This document shows positions 1 to 5,566 of a stretch of 9,769 nt of DNA, in pieces; position 1 is the stretch's first letter, and every line of letters begins with the position of its first letter. The DNA is from Oscillospiraceae bacterium (GTDB lineage Bacteria; Bacillota; Clostridia; Oscillospirales; Acutalibacteraceae), in the NCBI GenBank assembly GCA_019422905.1, contig JAHZCM010000018.1, positions 1 to 9,769 on the forward strand, in the 5' to 3' direction. The notes under the pieces are model-generated. The model searched no databases and was not told the DNA's origin. It saw only the letters and a program-made list of their open reading frames with translations. The position numbers and the translations under genes were made by a program.

Positions 1-1
1 G

Positions 2-277
2 GGAAAGCTGCGCAGCATTTACGCGCACGGCGATATTCTTTCCTTCGAGCGCTATATCGAAACGCCGGAAGGTGAAACCGCGCTTTTTGTCGCGGTGAAC
101 CGCAGCGCGGACAATGCGGTGATTCCCGCAGTCGATTACCACACCGCGCAGTTTATCTTCGGCACGCCGTTCGCGAGCGGCGCGGAAGGCCCGGCGGATT
201 TTAAGCTCCCGCCCTACGGCTTCTCGCTCCTGCGCATCGAGCGTATGCGGGATCACTATATTCCCGAGCTGGATTGA
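2..277 (+). CDS. GH13 alpha-amylase/alpha-glucosidase-type enzyme, C-terminal end (partial, 5' end outside window)
   Basis: The frame is open from the left edge, so only the last 91 residues are visible. The segment has the look of the C-terminal beta-sandwich (domain C) that follows the barrel of family GH13 enzymes. It begins LRSIYAHGDILSFERYI, continues with a strand reading ALFVAVNRSADN, and ends near PPYGFSLLRIER, a common finishing pattern in neopullulanase/maltogenic-amylase-like proteins, where such strands carry the words 'VVVNRS' and 'PYGFAIL'. The catalytic barrel lies outside the window, so substrate and activity cannot be read; starch, glycogen or maltodextrin hydrolysis is the family norm. 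An internal GTG at 95 has no good ribosome binding site and splits the domain, so it is not a start. The gene is followed by a strong terminator and appears unrelated to the operon downstream. Confidence 0.7.
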   Translation, partial: GKLRSIYAHGDILSFERYIETPEGETALFVAVNRSADNAVIPAVDYHTAQFIFGTPFASGAEGPADFKLPPYGFSLLRIERMRDHYIPELD

Positions 278-293
278 CCTTTTATCTTCCAAA

Positions 294-311
294 TGCAAAA
301 GTTTTGCAAAA
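294..311. repeat. Overlapping AT-rich palindromes upstream of the response regulator promoter
   Basis: TGCAAAA (294-300) and TTTTGCA (302-308) form a perfect inverted repeat around one base, and TTTTGCAAAA (302-311) is itself a perfect palindrome. They lie between the GH13 stop codon and its terminator, roughly 70-90 bases before the predicted transcription start of the regulator operon. This could be an operator, or an AT-rich 3' UTR patch with no function. The same TTTTGCA word recurs between the two + strand operons at 4691-4730. Confidence 0.35.
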
Positions 312-332
312 TTTGCTTTTCCCCCTTCCCGA

Positions 333-366
333 GCGGGCTTCACCGAGTTGAAGCCCGCCTTTTTCT
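333..366 (+). terminator. Rho-independent terminator after the GH13 gene
   Basis: A perfect 10-bp GC-rich stem (GCGGGCTTCA at 333-342 with TGAAGCCCGC at 349-358) closes a 6-base loop and is followed by CTTTTT. It sits 55 bases after the GH13 stop codon. The downstream arm of the hairpin also carries the likely -35 box of the next operon. Confidence 0.87.
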
Positions 367-376
367 GTGTTAGAAT
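348..376 (+). promoter_or_regulatory. Predicted sigma-A promoter of the two-component operon
   Basis: TTGAAG (348-353) matches four of six bases of the -35 consensus. After a 17-base spacer comes TAGAAT (371-376), five of six bases of the -10 consensus, preceded by TG plus one base (368-370), an extended -10 element. Transcription should begin near 382-384, giving a leader of about 140 bases before the regulator start codon. The promoter overlaps the preceding terminator, so the terminator stem and the -35 box share bases. Confidence 0.62.
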
Positions 377-397
377 AATGAAGAAAGAACTTATTCC

Positions 398-454
398 GTC
401 CGGGCAGTTCCCGGCGGACGCGCGCTTTGTGTATCCGGCGGTTTCGCTTCGGAT
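398..454 (+). other. Structured 5' leader of the regulator operon (two small hairpins)
   Basis: The roughly 140-base stretch between the predicted transcription start and the regulator gene can fold. CCGGG (400-404) pairs with CCCGG (410-414), or alternatively GTCCG (398-402) with CGGAC (415-419). ATCCGGCG (433-440) pairs with CGC (445-447) and CGGAT (450-454) around a GTTT loop with a two-base bulge. GGCGG (437-441) could instead pair with CCGCC (458-462). No known riboswitch is recognised and there is no T-tract for an attenuator. A 45-codon frame (378-515) crosses this region but has no ribosome binding site. Confidence 0.3.
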
Positions 455-520
455 TTTCCGCCCAATACCGTATGGAAAGGCGCGCCGGAGGGAGAACACG
501 AAAAAGGAACGGTGAACCTT

Positions 521-1186
521 ATGATTCGGATTTTAATTGTTGAGGACGATGAAAATATATCCAAAATGCTCGCAGCCACGCTGTCGATCGGCGGCTATGC
601 GTATGAGCAGTGCGACAGTGGAACGGACGCCATCGGGCGCATTCCGGCAGGCGGCTTCGACCTGGTCCTGCTCGACGTCATGCTGCCCGGCGCCGACGGC
701 TTTGCTGTGCTGGACGCCATCCGCGCCCGCGGCTGCGAGACGCCTGTGATCTTTCTCACGGCGCTCGGCGCCGTGGCGGACAAGGTGAAGGGCCTGCGCG
801 GCGGCGCGGAGGACTACATCGTGAAGCCTTTTGAGGCCGTGGAGCTGCTCGCCCGCATCGAGGTTGTGCTCCGGCGCGCGGGTAAGAGCGAAACGCGCCT
901 GAGCTACGGCGACATCTGCGTGGACATCGAGCGGCACACCGTTACGAAGGGCGGGCAGCCCGTGACGCTGACCCCCAAGGAATTCGACGTGCTCGCTTTC
1001 TTCATGCGCAACCCGGATGTGGCCATCACCCGCGAGCAGCTGCTCTCCAACATCTGGGAATACAATTTTGCCGGCGAGTCCCGCACGGTGGATATCCACG
1101 TTCAGCAGGTACGGCGCAAGCTCGGCCTGCAGGGCAAGCTGATCACCATCCCGAAGCTCGGCTACCGCCTCGAAAAGCGCGGCTGA
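521..1186 (+). CDS. Two-component response regulator, OmpR/PhoB family
   Basis: This 221-residue protein is a transcription factor activated by phosphorylation from the neighbouring sensor kinase. The receiver domain (about 1-118) opens MIRILIVEDDENISKML with the acidic pocket E8-D9-D10, the phospho-acceptor D52 (LLDVMLP), the switch T80 (FLTAL) and K102 (VKPFE). The C-terminal winged helix (about 128-221) contains LTPKEFDVLAFFMRN, TREQLLSNIW, RTVDIHVQQVRRKLG and a final GYRLEKR, all typical of the family; length is normal. ATG at 521 is preferred because GGTGA lies five bases upstream and family members start at MxRILIVEDD; an in-frame GTG at 512 would add three residues but leaves only three bases after AAGGA. 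The kinase gene follows after 25 bases, so the two form one operon. Target genes cannot be read from the sequence. Confidence 0.95.
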   Translation: MIRILIVEDDENISKMLAATLSIGGYAYEQCDSGTDAIGRIPAGGFDLVLLDVMLPGADGFAVLDAIRARGCETPVIFLTALGAVADKVKGLRGGAEDYIVKPFEAVELLARIEVVLRRAGKSETRLSYGDICVDIERHTVTKGGQPVTLTPKEFDVLAFFMRNPDVAITREQLLSNIWEYNFAGESRTVDIHVQQVRRKLGLQGKLITIPKLGYRLEKRG

Positions 1187-1211
1187 GACAAAAAGAGAAA
1201 GGAAACGCCCC

Positions 1212-2762
1212 ATGAAGCTCTGGCAGAAGGTTTCCCTGACGGCGCTCGTCTTTGTGATGCTCGCCATCCAGCTCATCCAGTTTTTCATGCTGGAGCGCAG
1301 CTTTGAAAATTCCATCGCCCGGGAGCAGCAGACCTCCGTCGCCGCGCATGAAGCGCTCAGCGCTTCGCTTTCAAACCACGCGGCCTATCAGCGCCTGAAA
1401 GCCGGAAAGCTGCTTCTGAGCACCAATGAGATCGCCGATCTGCTGGAAAACACCGTTTCAACGGATGTCTCCACCGCGGCGGCTATCGTCGTGCTTTTAA
1501 ACGATGAGATTGTGACCTCCGTCGGCGTGGACATTACGGGCGAGACGGAAAGCGGCCTTGCCGGGCTGACGCCCAGCGAGGAGATCGACGAGGGGCAGAT
1601 GGTCATCCGCGACATAGACGGCGCAACGTATCTGATTATCGCCTCTGCGGTGCAGTTGGAGACGATGCCCTATGTGCTGTATACGGCCTACGATATCACC
1701 GACGTTTACACGACCCGCGCGCAGGATCTGGCTTCTGCGCGCACAACCGGACTGATCTGCGGCGCGGCGCTCTCCATGGCGATGCTCGTGATGGTTCTGA
1801 TTTTCCTGCACCCGCTGAAGGTCTCCGTGCGCACCATCGGCGAAATCGCAAACGGCAATTACAGCCTGCGCGTGCCGGAGCGCGGCAGCGAGGAGCTGAA
1901 AACGCTGGCCCGCAGCATCAACAATATGTCCGCCTCCATCGATGAGCGCGAGCAGAAGCTGCAGGAAATCGCGGACAGCCGCAAGCGCTTTGCCGATTCC
2001 ATGGCCCACGAGATGAAAACGCCGCTGACAAGCATCCTCGGCTTTGCGGATATCCTGCGCATCAAAAGCTCGGTTTCCGACGCCCAGCGCCGGGATTATG
2101 CCACCACGATTGTGGAGGAGGCAAAGCGCCTGCGCGGCCTCTCCGCAAAGCTCCTCCAGCTCGCCTCCACGGACAGCACGCAGCTCGATCTCGCCAATAT
2201 CCCCGTCGCACAGCTTTTCAGCGACATCGGCAATACGATGTCGCCCATTCTCGCCCGGCGAAATATGCGGCTGGAAATCCTGCACAAAAACGCTGTGCTC
2301 CGCGTAGACCGGGAGCTGTTTCTCTCGCTGCTCTATAACCTTGTGGACAACGCCTCGAAGGCGTCCCCCGAGGGCGCGACCATCTGGCTCGTCCAATCCA
2401 CACTGGACGGCCATATCGTGCTTTCGGTCATTGATCAGGGCATCGGCATGAAGCCCGATACGGTGCGCCGCGCCACCGAGGCTTTCTATATGGAGGACAA
2501 GGCGCGCAGCCGCAAGGCAGGCGGCGCCGGCCTCGGCCTCGCTCTGTGCGACGATATCTGCCGCCGCCACGGCGCAAGGCTGGAGATCCGCTCCACCTAC
2601 AAAAAGGGAACGACCATTTTGATCCATATGGACGTCGCCTCGCCGGAACAGGCTGCCATGCCCGAAAGCGCGCCGCAGAAAAAGGACGCCGCACAGAAAC
2701 CGGCCCGGAAAGCGGCGCCTGCCGCGCGCAAAGGCAAAAAGGAAGGGAGGCGGCGCCTGTGA
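1212..2762 (+). CDS. Membrane sensor histidine kinase (HAMP, HisKA, HATPase_c) with a cationic C-terminal tail
   Basis: This 516-residue protein is the likely partner of the upstream regulator. A first membrane helix (about 7-26) is followed by an extracytoplasmic sensor region (about 27-178) of no type I recognise, a second helix (179-199), a HAMP linker (about 200-253), the dimerisation domain with phospho-acceptor H266 in MAHEMKTPLTS, and an ATPase domain with the N box (N376, N380 in LYNLVDNAS), G1 box DQGIGM (408-413) and G2 box GGAGLGLAL (437-445). All catalytic motifs look intact. The ATG at 1212 has AAAGGA eight bases upstream. Residues 484-516 form an unusual Ala/Pro/Lys/Arg-rich tail beyond the ATPase domain, with 12 basic and 3 acidic residues in 33. 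The stop codon overlaps the next gene's GTG (GTGA), so translation is probably coupled. The signal sensed is unknown. Confidence 0.95.
   Translation: MKLWQKVSLTALVFVMLAIQLIQFFMLERSFENSIAREQQTSVAAHEALSASLSNHAAYQRLKAGKLLLSTNEIADLLENTVSTDVSTAAAIVVLLNDEIVTSVGVDITGETESGLAGLTPSEEIDEGQMVIRDIDGATYLIIASAVQLETMPYVLYTAYDITDVYTTRAQDLASARTTGLICGAALSMAMLVMVLIFLHPLKVSVRTIGEIANGNYSLRVPERGSEELKTLARSINNMSASIDEREQKLQEIADSRKRFADSMAHEMKTPLTSILGFADILRIKSSVSDAQRRDYATTIVEEAKRLRGLSAKLLQLASTDSTQLDLANIPVAQLFSDIGNTMSPILARRNMRLEILHKNAVLRVDRELFLSLLYNLVDNASKASPEGATIWLVQSTLDGHIVLSVIDQGIGMKPDTVRRATEAFYMEDKARSRKAGGAGLGLALCDDICRRHGARLEIRSTYKKGTTILIHMDVASPEQAAMPESAPQKKDAAQKPARKAAPAARKGKKEGRRRL
2745..2750 (+). promoter_or_regulatory. 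Ribosome binding site deciding the GTG start at 2759
   Basis: GGGAGG lies eight bases before GTG 2759, inside the last codons of the histidine kinase gene. It supports this start over the longer upstream extension of the same frame, which overlaps kinase codons out of frame. Because the site is within translated kinase mRNA, initiation at the next gene probably depends on ribosomes finishing the kinase. Confidence 0.75.
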
Positions 2763-3622
2763 AGCTGTTTCGCGGCGTCTTCCTGCCGCTCTTCCTCTGC
2801 GCGGCGATTCTTTCCATCGGCTTTTTTGCGCCGCAGCTTTTCCTGCGCCGCACGCCGGATTTTAAGGACGACCCGCAGACGGTTTCCATCGCCGGGACAA
2901 AGAACCCCATGTACGTCGCCGCGGACACGGAGCTGATCCTTTCGCCATGGGACCAATATGACGCAAACAACGCTCTCGCCGCCCGAAACTACATGGACGG
3001 CGAGCAGCTTGAGCGTCTCTCATTTCATTTGTACGACTACCTGCCCCTGTTTCTGCCGGAGGGCGCTGCGCTGCCCGACGATTCCGATGAGCTCATGTCG
3101 TTTGTCCGAACAAATGACGGCAGTTTGTTTTTCATGGAGGATTACAGACTCGCCGGCAAGAGCGGAGATTATCTGCTAAGCTTTGCGGCATTGTACGAGT
3201 GCAACTACTTCTGCACATTCTTGTCCATCGACGTCGTCCCCGCCGACGGCGATACGCAGGCCATGCGCCATCCGGAGGCGCTGGAAACCAATTTTCATAT
3301 CGCTGTCGAGTTCTGGCAAAGCGCCTACCCGCGCACGGACATTGCCGCAATGCTCGCAAAAGCCAACTACGAGGATTCCACGGTAACGGAGTTCATTCGC
3401 TTTTGGGCGCTTCTGGACAGCCTGCCCCCCGCCGGCGCATTCAGCCCCTGGAGCCGCGTGCTGGAAATCTGCCAGGACGTTTATGCCTTCAATTACGAGG
3501 ACTGGTCGTATATCACGCTGACAAACGAAACCAATTACACCGCCACCATGATCTACGACAAAAAGGCGGGCGTTTTTGTCGGCTTCAGCCTGGACCCCGC
3601 TCTCCTTTACTTAACCGACTAA
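2759..3622 (+). CDS. Membrane-anchored extracytoplasmic protein of unknown family, paralog 1
   Basis: This is a 287-residue protein I do not recognise. It starts KLFRGVFLPLFLCAAIL, a single hydrophobic segment (about 6-29), with the rest (about 30-287) presumably outside the cell. The LFLC sequence is not a proper lipobox, because a leucine precedes the cysteine and hydrophobic residues continue past it, so a signal anchor is more likely than a lipoprotein. The first 65 residues align without gaps to the next gene product, with about 28 identities including SIAG (43-46) and PWD (63-65), and shared words continue: MEDYR against LRDYR, and QDVYAFNYE against QDFYTMTYE near the end. GTG 2759 overlaps the kinase stop by four bases and has GGGAGG at good spacing. 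Position right after a kinase suggests a sensor accessory role, by inference only. Confidence 0.85.
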   Translation: MKLFRGVFLPLFLCAAILSIGFFAPQLFLRRTPDFKDDPQTVSIAGTKNPMYVAADTELILSPWDQYDANNALAARNYMDGEQLERLSFHLYDYLPLFLPEGAALPDDSDELMSFVRTNDGSLFFMEDYRLAGKSGDYLLSFAALYECNYFCTFLSIDVVPADGDTQAMRHPEALETNFHIAVEFWQSAYPRTDIAAMLAKANYEDSTVTEFIRFWALLDSLPPAGAFSPWSRVLEICQDVYAFNYEDWSYITLTNETNYTATMIYDKKAGVFVGFSLDPALLYLTD

Positions 3623-3633
3623 CCAATGAACAC

Positions 3634-3647
3634 AAAAGGAGCCTTTT
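3634..3647 (+). promoter_or_regulatory. Ribosome binding site of paralog 2, embedded in a palindrome
   Basis: AAAGGAG (3635-3641) lies nine bases before the TTG start at 3651 and decides that start. It is part of AAAAGGAGCCTTTT (3634-3647), where AAAAG could pair with CTTTT around GAGC. A weak hairpin plus a TTG codon would be expected to lower translation of this gene compared with paralog 1. Confidence 0.6.
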
Positions 3648-3650
3648 CCC

Positions 3651-4643
3651 TTGAAAATCATCCGTACCTTTCTGATTCCCCTCCTGCTCTGCGGCGCGAT
3701 CCTCGCCGTCGGTTTTTTCTCGCCGTACCTCTTCAATACGGTTTCTCCGGATTACCGCGACGAGGCGCGAAGCGTTTCCATTGCCGGCGCGGAAAGCCCC
3801 CTGTATATCGAAAACGAGGTGGACGTCTCCCTGCCGCCCTGGGATGTAATCGGCGACGCTGCCGGCACGCTGCTCATGGACACGCTGACGGAGGGCGAAA
3901 ACGTCACTGCGGAGGGTGTGAATCTGATGAATACCTATATCGCAAATCTCGTCGAAGCTTTCGGCCCGCGGCCTGCGGACGGCGAGGATTTCTGCTCAAA
4001 GATGCGCGTGGCGGATCAGCAGCTTCTCTTTCTTCGGGACTACCGCTATACGCCGCCCGGCAGCGGCCAGTATACGCTCGACCTTGTTCTGACAAGCAGC
4101 GCCTTCCCGCTGTACGCGCATGTCCGCACCGCGGACGCATCACCGAGCCCGGTTTCCGATGTGGAAGCCTTTGAAAAGGACTTCATCCTTGTGCGGGAGC
4201 TCTTTCTTCCACCGCTTATGGATGAGCTCGGCTACGAAGCAACCGATGACAGCGCGCAGACTGTTTATATAAAAGACACGCTTTCCGCCGTCTCCGATCA
4301 GGCATCCGAAATGTATCCGGATTCCTACGTCCCGGCGCTTACCGACGCATTGGGCTCCATGACCCTGTTTTTCTCCGACCCGCTTGCCGGCACTACGGAA
4401 TCCTCCTCGATACTCTATGAATGGCAGAATATTCTTTTGGGCATCCAGGACTTCTATACCATGACGTATGAAAACGAGACGGTCATTGTCCTGACGGATT
4501 ACAACAACCGTCCTTACACCCTGTTTTTCGACGGTACGGAAAACAAGTGTACCGGCTTCGGCTTTGACGCGGAGGAGTTTGGCTATACATCCTCCCCGAC
4601 GCCGCGCCCGATAGAGCACTCCGGAGAATCCTCTGAAGCATAA
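3651..4643 (+). CDS. Membrane-anchored extracytoplasmic protein of unknown family, paralog 2
   Basis: This 330-residue protein is a diverged tandem copy of the preceding gene product. It starts KIIRTFLIPLLLCGAIL with one membrane segment (about 6-29) and a long presumably extracytoplasmic region. Alignment over the first 65 residues needs no gap: C14, GFF (21-23), SIAG (43-46) and PWD (63-65) occupy the same positions in both, which confirms the unusual TTG start as well as the GTG start of paralog 1. It is 43 residues longer, with extra sequence in the second half and an acidic, Ser/Pro/Glu-rich C-terminus. An AAAGGAG site lies nine bases before TTG. It follows paralog 1 after 28 bases and ends the operon before a terminator. 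Function is unknown; no catalytic motif was seen. Confidence 0.85.
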   Translation: MKIIRTFLIPLLLCGAILAVGFFSPYLFNTVSPDYRDEARSVSIAGAESPLYIENEVDVSLPPWDVIGDAAGTLLMDTLTEGENVTAEGVNLMNTYIANLVEAFGPRPADGEDFCSKMRVADQQLLFLRDYRYTPPGSGQYTLDLVLTSSAFPLYAHVRTADASPSPVSDVEAFEKDFILVRELFLPPLMDELGYEATDDSAQTVYIKDTLSAVSDQASEMYPDSYVPALTDALGSMTLFFSDPLAGTTESSSILYEWQNILLGIQDFYTMTYENETVIVLTDYNNRPYTLFFDGTENKCTGFGFDAEEFGYTSSPTPRPIEHSGESSEA

Positions 4644-4674
4644 CCCGGCGGAAATTGCCCGGCCCCAAAAACCG

Positions 4675-4727
4675 AAAAGTCCCCCGCAGATTTTGCAACT
4701 CTTTTGCATGTCGCGGGGGACTTTTTT
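4675..4727 (+). terminator. Rho-independent terminator after the two-component operon
   Basis: A perfect 13-bp stem (AAAAGTCCCCCGC at 4675-4687 with GCGGGGGACTTTT at 4713-4725) is followed by T residues to 4727, giving a six-T run from 4722. The loop is long (25 bases) and contains two TTTTGCA copies. The AAAA on the 5' side means it could also act on the other strand. It lies 31 bases after the stop codon of paralog 2. Confidence 0.85.
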
Positions 4728-4730
4728 GCA
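4691..4730. repeat. Three TTTTGCA direct repeats on an 11-bp phase
   Basis: TTTTGCA occurs at 4691-4697, 4702-4708 and 4724-4730. The offsets are 11 and 22 bases, so all three face the same side of the helix. OmpR/PhoB-type regulators commonly bind direct repeats spaced 11 bases apart, and the cluster sits just before the TraX operon. The third copy uses the terminator T-tract, so part of the pattern may be coincidence. Confidence 0.3.
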
Positions 4731-4758
4731 CCTTCCGCCGTATATTTATGTATAGAAT
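4726..4758 (+). promoter_or_regulatory. Possible promoter of the TraX operon
   Basis: A promoter is expected here, because a strong terminator precedes and a start codon follows. The best boxes are TTGCAC (4726-4731) and TATAGA (4751-4756), or TAGAAT (4753-4758), with spacers of 19 or 21 bases, longer than ideal. A TG just before TATAGA may help. TATAGAAT resembles the -10 region of the regulator operon. This is a weak prediction. Confidence 0.3.
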
Positions 4759-4787
4759 CCCACTTAGCGTACAAAGAGGGACCCGAA

Positions 4788-5552
4788 ATGACGCATTCAG
4801 GAGGCGCAGGCCTGCATATGGACTGCCAGTTTTATACGGCGCGTCCCGCGCTGAACGCAAACCAGCTCAAGCTCTTCGCCGTGCTCGCCATGGCGGCTGA
4901 CCACTGCGCCACGCTTTTTCTGCCGGCGCATGCACCGCTCACCTTCGCGGTGCATGCAATAGGCCAGCTCGCGGCGCCGATCATGTGCTTTTTCATCGCC
5001 GAGGGGTATTTCCACACCTCAAACCTGAAACAGTATATGGGCCGCCTGCTTTTCTCCGCCGTGATCTCCCACATTCCCTACACGGTGTGCTTCGGCTTCT
5101 CTCCGCTGGAGTTTTGGGAAGCCACCAGCATCATGTGGAGCCTTTTCCTCGGCCTGCTGGCCCTGACGATCTGCCGGCTCGATTTTATAAGCCGCACAGG
5201 GCGGGCGCTCGCCACCGCCGCCTGCTGCCTCTTGGCTTACTCCGCGAACTGGAATTACATCGCGGTGCTGTGGATTCTGGCCTTCGGGCTTTTCCATGAG
5301 GATGAGGAAAAGAAGTGGATGTCCTTTTCCGCCGCCAGCCTGCTTTTCCTGCTGCAATTCTACATACACGGCTCCACCACCTCCGTGTGGCTGCGGCCCT
5401 TCGTTCTGGCCGCCATTCCGCTGCTGCAGCATTACAACCACAGGCTGGGCCGCAAAAGCCGCATCATCCAATGGAGCTACTACCTGTTTTATCCGCTGCA
5501 CTTTATCGCACTGTACGCGATCCGGCTGCTGACCATGCAAGCCACGCCTTAA
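4788..5552 (+). CDS. TraX-family multi-pass membrane protein
   Basis: The 254-residue protein has seven to nine hydrophobic segments between about 27 and 249 and matches the TraX family pattern: NQLKLFAVLAMAADHC with the D38-H39 pair, then IGQLAAPIMCFFIAEGYF with E72-G73, followed by YMGRLLFSAVISHIPY, and a terminal WSYYLFYPLHFIALY with H238. In F-type plasmids TraX N-acetylates pilin; many Clostridia carry chromosomal members whose substrates are unknown, so acyl transfer to a surface peptide or polymer is only inferred. ATG 4788 has AGAGGG seven bases upstream. ATG 4818, with AGGAGG 13 bases upstream, is a possible alternative; the conserved part begins after both. The frame extends back to a TTG at 4704, but that lies inside the terminator. 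The next gene follows after 14 bases. No conjugation genes are nearby. Confidence 0.85.
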   Translation: MTHSGGAGLHMDCQFYTARPALNANQLKLFAVLAMAADHCATLFLPAHAPLTFAVHAIGQLAAPIMCFFIAEGYFHTSNLKQYMGRLLFSAVISHIPYTVCFGFSPLEFWEATSIMWSLFLGLLALTICRLDFISRTGRALATAACCLLAYSANWNYIAVLWILAFGLFHEDEEKKWMSFSAASLLFLLQFYIHGSTTSVWLRPFVLAAIPLLQHYNHRLGRKSRIIQWSYYLFYPLHFIALYAIRLLTMQATP

Positions 5553-5557
5553 GGAGG
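5551..5557 (+). promoter_or_regulatory. Strong ribosome binding site for the GTG start at 5567
   Basis: AAGGAGG overlaps the TraX stop codon (TAA at 5550-5552) and lies nine bases before GTG 5567. It fixes this GTG as the start, although the same frame stays open back to about 5315 inside the TraX gene. The overlap with the stop suggests coupled translation. Confidence 0.75.
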
Positions 5558-5566
5558 AGAACGCTC

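Noticed and set aside
533..1315. 260-codon frame on the - strand
   Set aside because: It lies opposite the response regulator and the start of the kinase gene. Product composition is not protein-like and no ribosome binding site was seen.
1497..2627. 376-codon frame on the - strand
   Set aside because: It is antisense to the histidine kinase gene, whose domains and catalytic motifs are complete. The frame reads as His/Ala/Arg-rich sequence with no domain pattern, as expected from GC-rich codons read backwards.
2759..2845. Lipoprotein signal in the paralogs (LFLC, LLLC at residue 14)
   Set aside because: A lipobox needs a small residue before Cys; both have Leu there, and the hydrophobic stretch continues past the Cys, so a membrane anchor fits better.
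3626..4174. 182-codon ATG frame overlapping paralog 2
   Set aside because: The ATG looks tempting compared with the TTG at 3651, but the product is Arg-rich and unlike anything nearby, while the TTG frame aligns gap-free with paralog 1.
4704..4787. TTG start at 4704 for the TraX gene
   Set aside because: It lies inside the loop of the preceding terminator, lacks a ribosome binding site, and the extra residues are not part of the family pattern. ATG 4788 has AGAGGG at seven bases.
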